The translations under genes and the position numbers were made by a program. Under the pieces are notes generated by a model. That model had not been told where the DNA came from. It searched no databases and was given only the letters and a program-made list of their open reading frames with translations. Source: Piscicola geometra (Eukaryota; Annelida; Clitellata; Hirudinida; Piscicolidae). Taken from it: 64,000 bases of DNA. Of this stretch, positions 21,664 to 33,359 are shown one piece after another. Numbering within the stretch: the stretch's first letter is position 1; each line of letters begins with the position of its first letter. The DNA is taken from assembly GCA_943735955.1 (NCBI GenBank), contig OX030962.1:1576110-1640109 (forward strand). Direction: 5' to 3'.

Positions 21664-22250
21664 AGAGGTCGGACCGGGTACCCGATCTGACCGGAATGAA
21701 AATTACTTTCGGGACGGGAAAAGTTGAGAACCGGGAAAGGTTTTCGAGACAGAAACGGGAATCAACATTCGAATCGGGAACGGGAAAAACGGGAAAAAAA
21801 GTTATTGGGATTGGATTTTTCAACAATTATACTTCAGCAAACTCCTAAGTATGTAAATCTCTATTTCATCGATACCCTGTACTTAAAATATTTATTAAAT
21901 GCAATAGAAATGTATAATGAAGCCACCATTGCGTTGTCAATGTCAAAATCTCCAACATTCCATTTGAAGTTGTTATGGCGAGTCCAAATATTAGGGAGAT
22001 TAGAACAAATGGATGATGTTGAAAATTTTTCTGATGAAATCAAACTGGTCAGTTATATTATTTTTATTCTATAAATAAATACTTTGAATTTGAACTATTA
22101 ATTTCCAGTTGATTGCTCAGTTGATCATTTCAACAAAAAAAAGATGCCCATTGATCCTATTCATATGGCAGCATGTCTGTTGCATCCCCAGTATAAAATA
22201 TTATTAAAAGAATTTTTGATAGAAAAGAAATAGATACCAAGACTTTCATT
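21664..22250 (+). mobile_element. hAT remnant with GGTCGGACC end and transposase scraps
   Basis: Starts with TAGAGGTCGGACCGGGTACC and a run of GGGAACGGGAA motifs. The + strand frame at 21835-22070 reads YNEATIALSMSKSPTFHLKL, and 22143-22230 reads MPIDPIHMAACLLHPQYKIL; both match the middle and 'LDPRYK' regions of hAT transposases. Frames are broken between them. Confidence 0.6.
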
Positions 22251-22559
22251 AGATAAAATTTAATTCAATTTTGTACAGCCAGACCAAGCTGCTGTGCCGT
22301 TGGGAAAAAAACAAATGATGGTTATTTAGACCTATTATGTTTTTTTAAACGTAAAAAAGTATAATACAATTTTTATACTATCATATTATACGAATGATTT
22401 TATTTGTGCAGTTGTGGAGAATAAGAATGTTGTCAAAAAACATATTTCTGATATTATTGAGGAATTAATAATAATGAACGAGGGGAAAAACTTATTGCTC
22501 AACTATTTTATTAAGAACTAATTTTTTTAAAACTAATTTTTTAACTAAACCATATATTT

Positions 22560-23470
22560 TTTTAATTTTCCCATATCTCTTTCTCCCTAACTATATTTTT
22601 ATAATGTATTTTATAGACAGGTGACGGTGAACAGTTTCAGTTTGATGATCTAAAAGCATTTCAGCGTTTTCATTATTACGAGGCTGTAGATTCGCTGTTT
22701 AACACGGTCATCTGGCGTCTTGACGACCAACGTCAGTTTGTTTACAATGAAAACGAGGAGCAGCACGTCTCGGCTCCAGTGACTAACCTTCGACCACTGT
22801 GCCCTACTAGGTGGACCGTACGAGCGTCAGCAATAAACAGCGTAATTTGCACATATGAGCACCTTATGGAAACGTTTGAGCGTATAGTAGCTGATCCAAA
22901 AACTCCTTCTGATGCAGCCATTACAGCACGTGGTTTGTTTAATACCTTACATTCAGCGGAAACATACTTTAAATATTCAGTTGCTCATCGTCTGTTTGCA
23001 TTAACTGACTCGTTGGCTACAGCTATTCAGAGTCCTACAATGACGATCTCAAAAGTGATGCGCCGTAAACGTCACGTGTTGAGCGAACTCACAGTGTTGA
23101 GGAGTCAATTTGAAATAATGTTCGATGCCGCTGTGAATGAAGCAAAGAGGATGGATCTGGAAGACATAAAATTGCCTCGTCGACGACGTGTTCCTATCAG
23201 CATTGTAGAAGGTTTTTAGTTTTATTTGGGGGTTTTTTCTGTATGTATATCATTTTAACTTTGGTTGCAGACACATTTTTATTCAACATCTATCTTTCTT
23301 TCTAACTATTTCTTTATAATGTATTTTATGCACAGGTGACGGTGAACAGTTTCAGTTTGATGATATAATAGCATTCCAGCGTTTTCACTATTACGAGGCT
23401 GTAGATTCGCTATATAACACGATCAGCTGGCGTCTTGACAACCAATCCTTAAAACCAGCCAGCACGCTAG
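22560..23470 (+). pseudogene. hAT (ZMYM1/DUF4371) transposase middle region with tandem duplication
   Basis: 22779-23219 reads LRPLCPTRWTVRASAINSVI, keeping the Trp lost in the copy at 11500, then a helical region and KLPRRRRVPISIVEG. Flanking blocks 22621-22740 and 23336-23450 are copies (715-bp offset) of GDGEQFQFDD..AFQRFHYYE, each preceded by TTTATAATGTATTTTAT and an AG. The family order places this block after VPISIVEG, so the upstream copy is the extra one. Confidence 0.75.
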
Positions 23471-23529
23471 AACAGTTGCTTCGATCAGCTACGGTGGACG
23501 AAAACCTGCTGGAAGAAGTCGTTTTTTTG

Positions 23530-23605
23530 GGATGCAGTCGATTCACTCCATAACCGATTCTCCCCTTAACCGATTCACCCCATAACCGATTCACCCCATA
23601 ACCAA
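23530..23605. repeat. Short tandem repeat CCGATTCACCCCATAA
   Basis: Four units of about 16-17 bp at the junction between hAT and LINE sequence. Confidence 0.8.
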
Positions 23606-23620
23606 GCTGACAGTAAAGTA

Positions 23621-24541
23621 TTGGAGTGTGATAGATGCAGCAAACATCACTGCATAAAGTGTATCGGGATGACAAACACCCAATTCCAATCTATCGGGCG
23701 GGACGACTTGTTCTGGGCATGTGGAGAGTGTTTACCGGTGGTGAGGACACTCCTACACCAAGATCTGGGAAGCCTGCCCTCCAAAGTGGAATCCCTCCTA
23801 AAAAAAGTGGACAGTATCGAATCAAAGCTGGCACAGCCCTCTGAGATTGCCTCGGTGGCATCAAAGATCTCAGAACTCGAGAAAAAGCTCAAATATCTAT
23901 TGGAGGGACTAGCGCCAGAGCCCAATGAGGAAGACACTACACATAACACAGCAAACCTGGAAGAAGATCAAGAGACAAAAACAAACTCCGATGAAACCTC
24001 GTCTGCGATGCTGGGGCCATGGCAGATGGCAGGAAAAAGAAGGGTAACAAGATCGCCACTCATCAGACTCATGACAGACACACTGCAGGCTCAACGAAAA
24101 GAAAACGAGGAGCTGGGGCGCGAGCAGGAGGACATCGAAGCTGGAAAAATGAATCTGATGCTGTATAACCTACCTGAACAAGATAACCCAGACGAAGACC
24201 TAAAAGCTGTGAAAAACCTCTTCAAAAAAGAATTCAAGCTGAACGTCTTAGTAGAGGAGATCACACGATTTGGCAAAAAAACGGCGGACCGCCTCCGACT
24301 CACGAGAATTGTCATGCCCACCATTGAAGAGAAAAGACTAGTGCTGAGGATAGCGAAAGAACTCCGGCACTCCGCCAATGAGACGAATAAGAAGATATTC
24401 ATTAATCCGGACATGACAAAGAAACAACAAGAGATGTCAAAAAACTTGAGGGCTCAGCTAGCAAAGAAGAGACAGGACTACCCCAAAAGCAAAAGGATCA
24501 TCAGAAGGGAGAAGATCGTCGAATTATCGCAAGACCAATAA
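23621..24541 (+). CDS. LINE ORF1 with PHD/RING-like finger and RNA-binding C-terminus
   Basis: Intact 306-codon frame. Residues 1-37 carry CDRC, HHCIKC and CGEC, a Cys/His zinc finger probably truncated at its N-terminus. Residues 50-90 are a heptad-like helix (VESLLKKVDSIESKLAQ) expected to trimerise. Residues 180-300 resemble the RRM and C-terminal domains of L1/CR1-type ORF1 proteins: KMNLMLYNLPEQDNPDED, ITRFGKK, KKIFINPDMTKKQQEMSKNL. Such proteins coat LINE RNA. ORF2 follows at 24555. The true start may lie upstream in lost sequence. Confidence 0.8.
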   Translation: MECDRCSKHHCIKCIGMTNTQFQSIGRDDLFWACGECLPVVRTLLHQDLGSLPSKVESLLKKVDSIESKLAQPSEIASVASKISELEKKLKYLLEGLAPEPNEEDTTHNTANLEEDQETKTNSDETSSAMLGPWQMAGKRRVTRSPLIRLMTDTLQAQRKENEELGREQEDIEAGKMNLMLYNLPEQDNPDEDLKAVKNLFKKEFKLNVLVEEITRFGKKTADRLRLTRIVMPTIEEKRLVLRIAKELRHSANETNKKIFINPDMTKKQQEMSKNLRAQLAKKRQDYPKSKRIIRREKIVELSQDQ

Positions 24542-24554
24542 ATCGAGCAATACC

Positions 24555-25013
24555 AGGTAACAACAAGTCTGAATCCACTCTATCTATACTGAACATCAAC
24601 TGCAAAAGTGCCAAGTCAAAAAAGCAACAGCCACATGTTTTCATTAACAACGAGAAACCGGACCTCATTATCGGCACAGAATCCTGGCTAAAACCCAACG
24701 ACAGCAATGACGAATGCGCACCCAAACAGCTATACGAAGTATTCAGAAAAGATCGCAAGAATATGAAAGGTGGCGGAGTCTTTGTAGCGTTCAACAGGGC
24801 CCTGTGTGTCCAGGAAGTACCAGAACTAGACACAGACTGTGAGATCATTTGTTGCAAAATCCGCCTTGCGACGCTGAATACTCTATATATTGCCGCCTAC
24901 TACAGACCACACGAAAACGATGAGTCCAGTCTGGATGAACTCCACAGATCCCTATCCATGCTCACAGAAAAGGCCACATCGCCCTGGTAGCAGGCGACTT
25001 CAATCTACCAGAA
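24555..25013 (+). pseudogene. LINE ORF2 endonuclease domain, 3'-truncated
   Basis: Reads LSILNINCKSAKSKKQQPHV, IIGTESWLKPNDSNDE, VFRKDRKNMKGGGVFVAFN and, after a frameshift near 24980, VAGDFNLP. These are the N, E and GDFN motifs of the apurinic-type endonuclease that opens the target. The copy stops right after GDFNLP, where a hAT-type end (GGTTCGCCGCCCATG, to 25034) begins. Confidence 0.82.
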
Positions 25014-25439
25014 ATGAAAAAAAGTGGGAGGTTCGCCGCCCATGACTTTTAGTGCTTATGCCAAAACTTTTTTATTGAAAAATTTCACATATTTTACATT
25101 AAAATTTTTAATATTGATATACTTTCTTCAAATGAAGTCACAGAAGTTTCAAGCATTAACTGTTAATGATTAACAAAACTTTAAAATTCAACTATTCATA
25201 TCTGACAAGTATAATTCAGTCAAAACTTGAATATCCATATTCAAATAATCAACAAGATAAATATGTCAAACTCCCATGAAAATATAATGATTTTGGTACA
25301 TTTAAAAAACTTTAAAGTCTTTTGGTTTTAATGCTGCAGGATTGATTGTCATAGATTCCAAAAGCATTTAAATTTTATATTAGAAAATGAATAGTCATCA
25401 ATGCATAGAGAAAAATCATCCCCCATCACTATCATCATC

Positions 25440-25610
25440 CTCATCTCAACAGTCCTTTTCATTAGCATCATGATTTTCATCATCATCATCTCAATAGACT
25501 TTTTCATTAGCATCATCATTATCATTATCTCAACTGTATTTTTTATTAGCATCATCATTATCATTATCTCAACTGTCTTTTTTATTAGCATCATCATTAT
25601 CATCACACTC
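25440..25610. repeat. 39-bp minisatellite
   Basis: About four units built from TTATTAGCATCATCATTATC and ATTATCTCAACTGT. No gene is visible from 25035 to 26640 apart from weak frames; 25664-25942 is an unexplained open frame without motifs. Confidence 0.8.
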
Positions 25611-26030
25611 TCTCCCAGGGCTCTGTTTTTCAGTCTGATCACGGATGGCCGCAACAAAACAAAATGAAAAACTGCCGCACCAAAAGTAGCAGTCTTTGCA
25701 AAAACACAAATGCAATCATAACATTGAATGGAAGGTTGGATAAATCAATCTTCAGCACTAGTACCAAGATATCTGATGGATGGCTGCAGCGAAAAAAGAA
25801 AAATCATTTAAAAAAACGTCATTCTTTGCAAGATCATCTTCGGCTTTTCCATTCTCACCTTCAACACCATTACTTGAAGGATCCAGAAAGACGCTTTTGT
25901 AGGAATGAAGATGCTGTATTAGGAATGATGGTTCTGTGGTGATGTTGAAGATGATGGTGATGTTGGTGACGATAACGATGATGATGTGGCTGAGGTTAGA
26001 AGTGAAAATTAAAAAATAATTTAAAAAAAG

Positions 26031-26215
26031 AAGTAAAGAAGCCTTATTTATTGTTCATTTACGATATATCTCGCCTCAGATAGTTGGCAGAAATGTATAC
26101 CGTGAACTATCCTATACATTTAAAAAAAATGATTTGAAAAAAGAAGTAAAGAAGCCTTATTTATTGTTCATTTTACGATATATCTCGCTTCGGATAGTTT
26201 GCCGAAATCTAAAGA
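26031..26215. repeat. Tandem duplication, 113-bp period
   Basis: AAGTAAAGAAGCCTTATTTA occurs at 26031 and 26144, followed by TTGTTCATTT(T)ACGATATATC in both. Confidence 0.85.
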
Positions 26216-26651
26216 AAATATCGACGCCTTTGTAATTTTTAGAAACCAAAACATCAGCTGATTCAATAAATAAATAAACAGTGCTATCAGCTGTTTTTAT
26301 AAGCCGATGTATATGTTTACAAGTACCGTTTTTAACATATCCCAAATTATATAAACAGTAAAACTTCAATTTTTATATTTGAATTTGGTAAAGAATGAAT
26401 TAACTACAATATGGTTTTAATAGTTTGTTGATTATCTTATAAATGTTGATTTTTTAGTCTAATTTAAAGAAAGAAAAAATATTTTGAAAATATAGGTAAG
26501 AAAAATAATTACTAAAATGTTAAAACTTTCTGTATTTTGTTTTTTTTGTGCTTATTCTTACTAACTTATTCTTCCTTTATATATAGTTAAAATTTTATCA
26601 ACAATTTCAAATCTATTTATCATTAATTTTTAACAAATTATGAATGTTCCA

Positions 26652-27710
26652 TTAATGGAACCGTTAGTATGAATAGGGGGTGTCAAATTTTGCTATATTT
26701 TTTCAAATATTCAATTAATTCATTTTGCAAAAAATAAAAAATGTGAAAAAAAAGATAAATTTACCGAAGTAAGAACTCTATATGTTTTGCGGAATCAAAT
26801 ATTTATAGAAAATGCTTTCTTGGAAGCATCAGTGTTGATGAAATAATAGCAGTTTACATTATGGGGAAATGGTACAAAACAATTTGTGAGAGAGAAGCCA
26901 ATAAGGTTTGGATTCAAGTTTCAGTGTCTTCGGAACCGTCTTGGTTATTTAATCAATATGAGCCATACCAGAAAACAACAGGTCCAGTATATGACAAGAA
27001 GTTGGGTCTTGGTACCGCGTTGTTTTGATTTTAGTTCAAAAACTACCAAGTTTTTTTTGAAGATAGATTTTTCAGCTCACTGAATCTAATTGATTAACTT
27101 CAAAGAGGAGGTTATAGATACTGTGGGACAGTAAGGTTCAACAGAATGGGAAGTTAGCATTGCTAAGTACACAGTTGGAAAAAAACTTTTAGGGATTCTT
27201 TTGATTATAAACTGGAAAAAGCATCCAATAGTAAAAGATTAATTTGGAATGATAACTCTCTATTTAATACCATGCAAAATGTCAAAGGCATCAATCCATT
27301 TGTTTCATGCCAACGATGGATATCAACAGTGGAAAAAAACTTCCTGTTGATAAGCCACTCTTCCTCATGTAGTGGAAGACCCAAAAGTGGTAAGCCTGTG
27401 AAAAGACGAGTGCCAAGCCCTGCCAGGTTCGATAAGCTGAAACATTTCAGCAGAAAAGCAAACCAGGTGCGCTCTATGCAAAAAGAAAACAACTAATAGA
27501 ACTAATAAAATATGTGAAAAATCCTTTGAAACCTTTCATACAAAATATAATAATTTTAATTTGTTTAATAATTTTATTTTTAACTAATTTTATTTCGATA
27601 TTCAAAAGATAAAAATATTTAAAAAAACAACTTTTTAAATGTTTTGATATCAAAACATTTAATTCTTTGTTAAATTTGACTCCCTCCGTTCATGATCAGT
27701 GTTCCATTAT
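26652..27710 (+). mobile_element. Second piggyBac element, degraded
   Basis: Left end TTAATGGAACCGTTAGTATG, right end reversed TAATGGAACACTGATCATGA; both continue GAA..GG.GG.GTC. The left target is TTAA; the right is TTAT. Contains a + strand transposase remnant. Confidence 0.75.
26850..27530 (+). pseudogene. piggyBac transposase remnant
   Basis: + strand reading NQYEPYQKTTGPVYDKKLGL then FFEDRFFSS (family: FFDNFFTS) and GYRYCGTVRFNRM (family: GTVRENR), with stops between. The C-terminal finger remnant is PARFDKLKHFSRKANQVRSM. The segment with the last catalytic Asp (MGGVD) is deleted or unreadable. A different subfamily from 13392, since the terminal repeats differ. Confidence 0.72.
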
Positions 27711-27730
27711 TGGAACATTTACATATATGG

Positions 27731-27738
27731 TTCTAGAT
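27731..27738. repeat. 8-bp target-site duplication, left
   Basis: TTCTAGAT; partner CTCTAGAT at 29768-29775. Confidence 0.75.
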
Positions 27739-29767
27739 CAGAGGTGCACAACCCGCGGCCCGCGGGCTGCATGCGGCCCTTCGGTCTGTTTGATGCGACC
27801 CCCAGACAACTAGTCCATTTTGGCTATTTGCGGCCCTAACAGAATTTTAAATCGAAGCACCTGCCCATCTCTTTTTAATAGTACTGTTTGCACTTTCCTA
27901 GTATAAAACGATTGGAACAACAACAACGAGCGATAATTGAGTTGTTTTAATTTAGTAAGAATGTCAAAGCGTAAAATTGAAGCAGAAAATCGTCAGTTTG
28001 ATGAAGAATGGACAAATGCAGCATTCCAACGAAACAGCTTTGGGCCTAATTTGTCGCGAGTCCGTAACTGCAATGAAGGACTACAATTGCAAAAGACAAT
28101 ATGAAACCAAACACGCTGCTACGTTTGATGATGTGAAAGGCGAAGTTGGAAAAAATATAATTGATCAACTTGTAAAAAGATTGTCATTTGAGCAAAATAT
28201 TTTTACAAAAAAAGTCAATGAAAATAAGAATTTTATTCGTGCCGGTTGTGCCGTAGCACAGATTATTGCGCGATTGTCTCTACTATTTACTGATGGTGAT
28301 TTCGTCAAAAACTGCATGCAAGCTATTTCCAAATAAGTCTGTCGTGAGAAAACAGACCTGTTCAACATAGTGCCATTGTCACGGATGACTTTCCAGCGCC
28401 GGGTGGTTGATTTATCCACTGACGTTTGCGTGACAAGCTTGCCATTTGCAAGTATTTTTCAGTTGCCTTAGATGAGAGCACGGATAACGTTGACACAGCA
28501 CAGATTTTGGTTTTTGTTCGTGAGGTGGATGAAAACTGTAAATTAACTCAGGAATTAGCAGGAATGGCCTCACTACGTGGACGTACGACTGGTGCAGATA
28601 TTTTTGGAGGAGTGAAATCTGTTCTTGACGTTCATTGGCCAAAGCTCTGTAGTGTTAATACTGACGGTGCACCTGCCATGACTGTTAAAGAATTAGGACT
28701 TGTTGCTCATCTGCGATCACATTTGCGAGACTTAGGAATTCCAACAGACACCATCCACGCATACCACTGCATCATACATCAAGAGTCACTGTGTACACAT
28801 TGAGTCAGAATATCGTGACATACCATATCACACTTATGTAAGGTGGTTGAGTCAAGGAAAAGTTCTAACTAGGTTTGTTGAGTTACGAAAAGAAATCTGT
28901 GGATTCCTTGTTACCAAAGGTAAAGACACAGCTGTTTTTACAGACAAACAGTGGTTGACAGACATAACAGAACACTTAAATAAATTAAATATGCGTCTTC
29001 AAGGCAACGATCACTACATCTTCGATATGTGCCAAGAGCTGCTGTCATTCACCTTGAAGCTACGGCTGTTTTGTTCGAATCTGCAATTTGTCATTTATGT
29101 CATTTTCCTTTTTGTTCAGCTTTTCAGAATGAATGCCAATGTGACTTCAATAAATACCACGACAGTTTTGAAGCGTTACTAAAGGAATTTAATGAACGTT
29201 TCAATGCATTCAGGGAGCATGAGGATTTATTTAACTTCATCCGGGACCCTTTCTCTTGTGCTGTAGAATCCGCATCTGAGCAATGTCAGTTAGAAGTCAT
29301 TGATCTTCAATGTTCACCAGAATTAAAGTTTGCGTTTCAGCATAACTCCATTTTAACTTTTTATGGAAGTCTTAGTTCAGTTAAATATGAAGCGGTCAAT
29401 CTTGTCTGAATTTGGCCGCACATATGTGTGTGAACAAACGTTTTCAGTCATAAACACAAATAAAAATAAACTAAGATCATCTTTGATTGATGATAATCTT
29501 TGTTCGATTTTGAGGCTTGCAACAACAGAACTCGAACCCAATAGTGACAATGTTGTTGCAACCATTCAGGCTCAACCTTCTCATTAAAATACAAACATTT
29601 AGTTATTCATACATTTTTAAATAACGTTATTTTTTAATGAAATTTATTAAAAACTTGCATTCTTTGAGTTTTTTTATTGTGTCATCTATGTGCACGCTGA
29701 TGCGGCCCTTGGAGCCCAGGAACTCAGTAATTTTGGCCCTCAGGCTGAAAAAGGTTGTGCACCCCTG
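27739..29767 (+). mobile_element. hAT transposon (GTF2IRD2/ZBED-like group), both ends present
   Basis: Ends CAGAGGTGCACAACC and GGTTGTGCACCCCTG are inverted repeats with one mismatch; the next inner bases are GC-rich (CGCGGCCCGCGGGC and GCGGCCC). The 8-bp flanking duplication differs by one base. Length 2.03 kb. Confidence 0.88.
27961..29587 (+). pseudogene. hAT transposase, broken, of the element 27739-29767
   Basis: Starts MSKRKIEAENRQFDEEWTNA. After a frameshift near 28020 it continues MKDYNCKRQYETKHAATFDD (zinc-finger end), then CAVAQIIARLSLLFTDGDFV. From 28430: FSVALDESTDNVDTAQILVF with the catalytic DE, and NTDGAPAMT with the second Asp. From 28830: YVRWLSQGKVLTRFVELRKE. The C-terminus at 29390-29587 is the dimerisation domain (SEFGRTYVCEQTFSVINTNK). 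At least four frame breaks; not functional. Segments of about 30-60 residues seem missing at some breaks. Confidence 0.85.
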
Positions 29768-29775
29768 CTCTAGAT

Positions 29776-30523
29776 AGAGCATTTTTCATCATATCAAAGT
29801 TTTTTTTGTATTTTTAATCAATTGATTGTGTTGTGAAAAAGAAATTGTAAAAATAAATTAAATTAAATATTCGATCAAAAATTGGTTAATGAATTTTAGT
29901 CATTACATGGTTATTTTAGTAATTTTTAATCTATTTTAAATATAATGATTTTTAAAAAAGCATATTGAATATGTCTTTGAAGAGATAGTTTTAGCAGGAA
30001 AAAATATTAAGACATTTTTAATACTGCTTAAAAGAATAATAAAAGCAAAATTTATGAAGTGTTAATCCTAAAACACCAATTTAAGTCATTTAAATACACT
30101 TTATATATATTTTTAAAACCCACCTACTTAATTTGTAACAAATGGTTTCCCAACTCACAGTTTTTACAGTATTTTTTTAAACAGAGTAACTATGATTGTA
30201 AAATAAAGTGATTTTTAATTAATTATTCAACTTTGTGACGCAAGAGATTGTAAACAAATATTTTGACTAGGAACAGTAAGAAAAAACTAGATTCGCGATT
30301 TAAATTCCAGATCTCAAATAAGATCTGAAATAAAAAGCAAAATGCTGCTACAGAGACTGTAAATCTTTAATTTTTTAAGAAATTCAATATGATAATTAAT
30401 GGTCGTAGAGTTTGGAACTTAAAAGGATTTTAAAAAATATCATTTATGTGGCAGAACATCAAAACTCAAAGTTAAAAAGAAAAATCATTATAAAAAGAGA
30501 CAAACATAAAAAAATGGAATAGA
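29776..30523. other. AT-rich stretch, nothing recognised
   Basis: No gene, repeat array or element end was seen. Confidence 0.4.
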
Positions 30524-30811
30524 ATGAAGCACAAAAAAGAAACAGAAAAGATAAAGGACTGGTGTGATCTAAAACCAATTGTCTACACAAACGCTTGTTT
30601 GGAACAAGGGCTCATGACAGTGACTCATCTGGGTTGGGACTACTGCAGTTGCAAGCCGCAGGCTATCTGTAACTACTGTTTTCGAAAACTTCCCAATAAC
30701 TTTTTTTCTTGTTGTCGCCTCAATGAGCTTGCGAATCGACTTTCTGCAGAACCATGTCAAAAAAAAGAAAGAAAAAAAAATCCTAAACCTTATAAAAGTC
30801 GTGATCACTAA
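30524..30811 (+). CDS. Unidentified Cys-rich open frame
   Basis: 95 codons with CDLKPIVYTNACLEQG and CSCKPQAICNYCFRKLP. The cysteines do not fall into a finger pattern I know. GC content is higher than in the flanks, so it may be an element or exon scrap. The opposite strand is also open and equally unrecognised. Confidence 0.2.
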   Translation: MKHKKETEKIKDWCDLKPIVYTNACLEQGLMTVTHLGWDYCSCKPQAICNYCFRKLPNNFFSCCRLNELANRLSAEPCQKKERKKNPKPYKSRDH

Positions 30812-31187
30812 AGCCAGAAAAAGAACAGAAAGTGTTACTAACAGTTACATTGAAAAAAATTTTGAGCTAAATATTAAAGAAATCAACACTTGATGTTTTC
30901 TAAAAATTATGGAATAAATTTTTATTTTTAAAGTTTGGATTTAGCGAATATTTGATGCCCAGTGTGTTTTTATGTATGTGATGGACTCATCGGTTGGGGC
31001 GTGTCTTTCTCGGAGCTACCTACTTGTCGATCAGGAACTTGGTTAAGTTCCACTTTAGCAAGCTGTGCCATCATCTTCATCATCATTATTCACCACCCTC
31101 ACCACCATTAATCACCATTATCATCTCTGTTAGGTCGGTAACAGATGGAGGTGTAAAAACGAAAATTAAACAAATACTACTTATATA

Positions 31188-31290
31188 ATTCAATCAATCA
31201 ATCACAACCATTTCTATAGCGCTTTTTTTCTAATTCAAAAGCGTTTTTAAATAAATTTGTTCAATAAAACAGGTTTTTAGACCCCCTCTA
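31188..31290 (-). mobile_element. 3' end of the L2-like LINE family, 5'-truncated
   Basis: On the minus strand AAAAAGCGCTATAGAAATGG then TGATTGATTGATTGAA matches the 3' end of the LINE at 41037-41828 (CGCGCTATAGAAATCTA, TTGATTGATTGA). Another tail-only copy is at 60690-60765. Confidence 0.7.
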
Positions 31291-31839
31291 ATATATGTAT
31301 TTATATAAATTTAAATAAAAAAAATCAACCTCACCCACATACCACGATCATCATTGCCACAGAATCTTTTTCTTTACCAATACAGCAACTTAATCATCAC
31401 CACAGTACCAACATTCTTACTACAGCATAATCATCACCACATCATCTTCATAACCAAAAAACATAATAATAATTTTTTTAAATCTTCTTGCCGCTGGTTT
31501 GGAGGCTGCGACAGGAGGTGAAGAAAAAGTCCTTTTCAACACTGGAACTGTTGTGGCAGGTTTTCTCTATTTTCGCAGTTCATCTGGTTCTCTGCGGTCA
31601 TTCCTTGACAGAATCAAAACGACCAAAATTCACACTAAAAACATTCTAACTAATAATACTAAATTTTTATTCAGATTTTAGATGTTAAAATTTTAAAATA
31701 GTATACCAGAAACCGATTTATACAAATTTAATAGATGGTTTAAGCGGCTGCCAAGATGGCATCTGCTATCCAGATGCTATCCAGATGCACTTAGTGGTTG
31801 TGCATGAAATGTCTGAAAATGCAAAAACGAAAGAATATT

Positions 31840-31950
31840 TTGAAATCAAAATAAATTTATCAAAATCCTGTTTCTTATTCTTTCTTCAGTAAAACAGTGA
31901 AATAAATGTCAAATCGATTCATATTTGGCAAAGTGGAGCATACAAATGAT
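31840..31950 (-). mobile_element. Mariner-like MITE fragment
   Basis: Reverse complement reads CTTTGCCAAATATGAATCGA then TTTCACTGTTTTACTGAAG, matching 41855-41910 inside the MITE at 41009. Confidence 0.5.
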
Positions 31951-32381
31951 CAAAACGATATATCTCAAAAACTCGAACTCCTAGGAAAAAACTACTGCCA
32001 TATTTGAATTCAAGGAATCAAAGTCATATAAAATCCGCGAAAAATATTCAGACACTTAAATGGCTGTTGGCCTGTAATCAATTCATTATTATTTAAATTG
32101 TTCGTGTAGTCAGAAGATGATTTGTCCACCGTTATTTTAACAGATCACAATATTTTGTCCTCATAGGAGAGGTTTCCTTTGGACCAAAGGCTTTGGTGAG
32201 AGGTTTTGAAAAAAAACACATTTTTTACTAAAACTTTATTAAAACTAAATAAAACAAAACATTTTTACTTTTTTTTCAAAATTGTTAATTTAAATTTTTT
32301 TGGCTTTTAGGCAATAGGATTTTGAAAAAGTTTTTCACTTTCAGCAAAAATTCCTTGAGTTCAGAATCTTTCTCTTTTAAA

Positions 32382-32840
32382 CTATATTTCAACAATCTGT
32401 TTGTCATTTCCCATTTTTTCTTGGATATTTTCTATTGGAATATCCTTGTCACAAAGTGCAAATTCACTCAGTGTATTATTATTTGGCAGTAAAACATTAA
32501 CACTTTCATCAACATCATCAGCTGAAACATCTACATTATAATGATCACTTTTGAAACCACAGTTAATAAAACACTTTTGTATTGTTTTAGAATTAACATT
32601 ATCCCAAGCAGCCCTCAGCCATAAAATTGAATCTAATAAAGTACTTTTTCTAAACATTTTTTTTGCAGAAATATCTTCGTCCAATGAATGTAGAATAAAT
32701 CTCAACACTATTGTTCGATATCTTAATTGAAGGCTTGTGTAATTCCTGCATCAAGTGGGTGAAGTTTAGAAGTTGTGTTGGGTGAGAAAAAAATAAATTT
32801 TATGTTGGAAAAGTCTAGATGTGGATGTGAGAAACAGCAG
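32382..32840 (-). pseudogene. Pogo/Tigger transposase C-terminal part
   Basis: Minus strand. FSNIKFIFFSPNTTSKLHPL-DAG matches the 'LPPNTTS.LQPLDQG' motif that holds the third catalytic residue region of pogo DDE transposases. After a stop and frameshift, 32708-32382 reads STLLDSILWLRAAWDNVNSK and TIQKCFINCGF, matching 'DA..W...AW..V...TI.NCF..AGF'. The N-terminal HTH_Psq/CENPB domains and first catalytic residues are missing. Confidence 0.8.
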
Positions 32841-33359
32841 TATCTTTCTGTTAGCATTGATAATTTTTTAGATAATGTTATTCAACCAGTTAGGAAAAAT
32901 AACTACAGTCACCTAACATTAGAAATTCCTTTATATAAAAATTTTTCGTTATACGTCATCAAAAAGTTATTCCAATGAACTATTTCAATACAAAAAGTTG
33001 CATTTTTTACAGATATGAAATATTCTGTAAATTGTAAAATCATTTATTAATATATAGGTGAGAAAAAAACAAAATAAAATATAAAAAAGTAATTGTTTAC
33101 TGGTAAATTTCTTTTGTGTACTGTATGGTTCTTAGTAAGATATTTCAAATCGTTATTTTTGTTTCTTTAATGTGAATCTTAACATATTTTTTTAAAATAT
33201 CTTTTTTTAAACAGAATGCTTTAGTTCTGAATCAGAACTTCTGATTACTGATTGGATAAATACAATTCGCCAACTAATAGCACATGTAATCAGTACTCCC
33301 TTTTCCATCATCTTCAACAACTGCATCAACACTTTATTTTCCACTTCAGTGGAATCCAG

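Noticed and set aside
25664..25942. 92-codon open frame
   Set aside because: His/Lys-rich with no motif; follows a CATCAT-rich minisatellite and may be UTR or chance.
30569..30808. Minus-strand frame ATTRKKVIGKFSKTVVTDSL
   Set aside because: No family recognised, overlaps the + frame, and no splice signals favour either strand.
31499..31681. Possible small exon (AATGGEEKVLFNTGTVVAGF)
   Set aside because: Coding-like composition but no motif, no convincing splice sites and equally open opposite strand.
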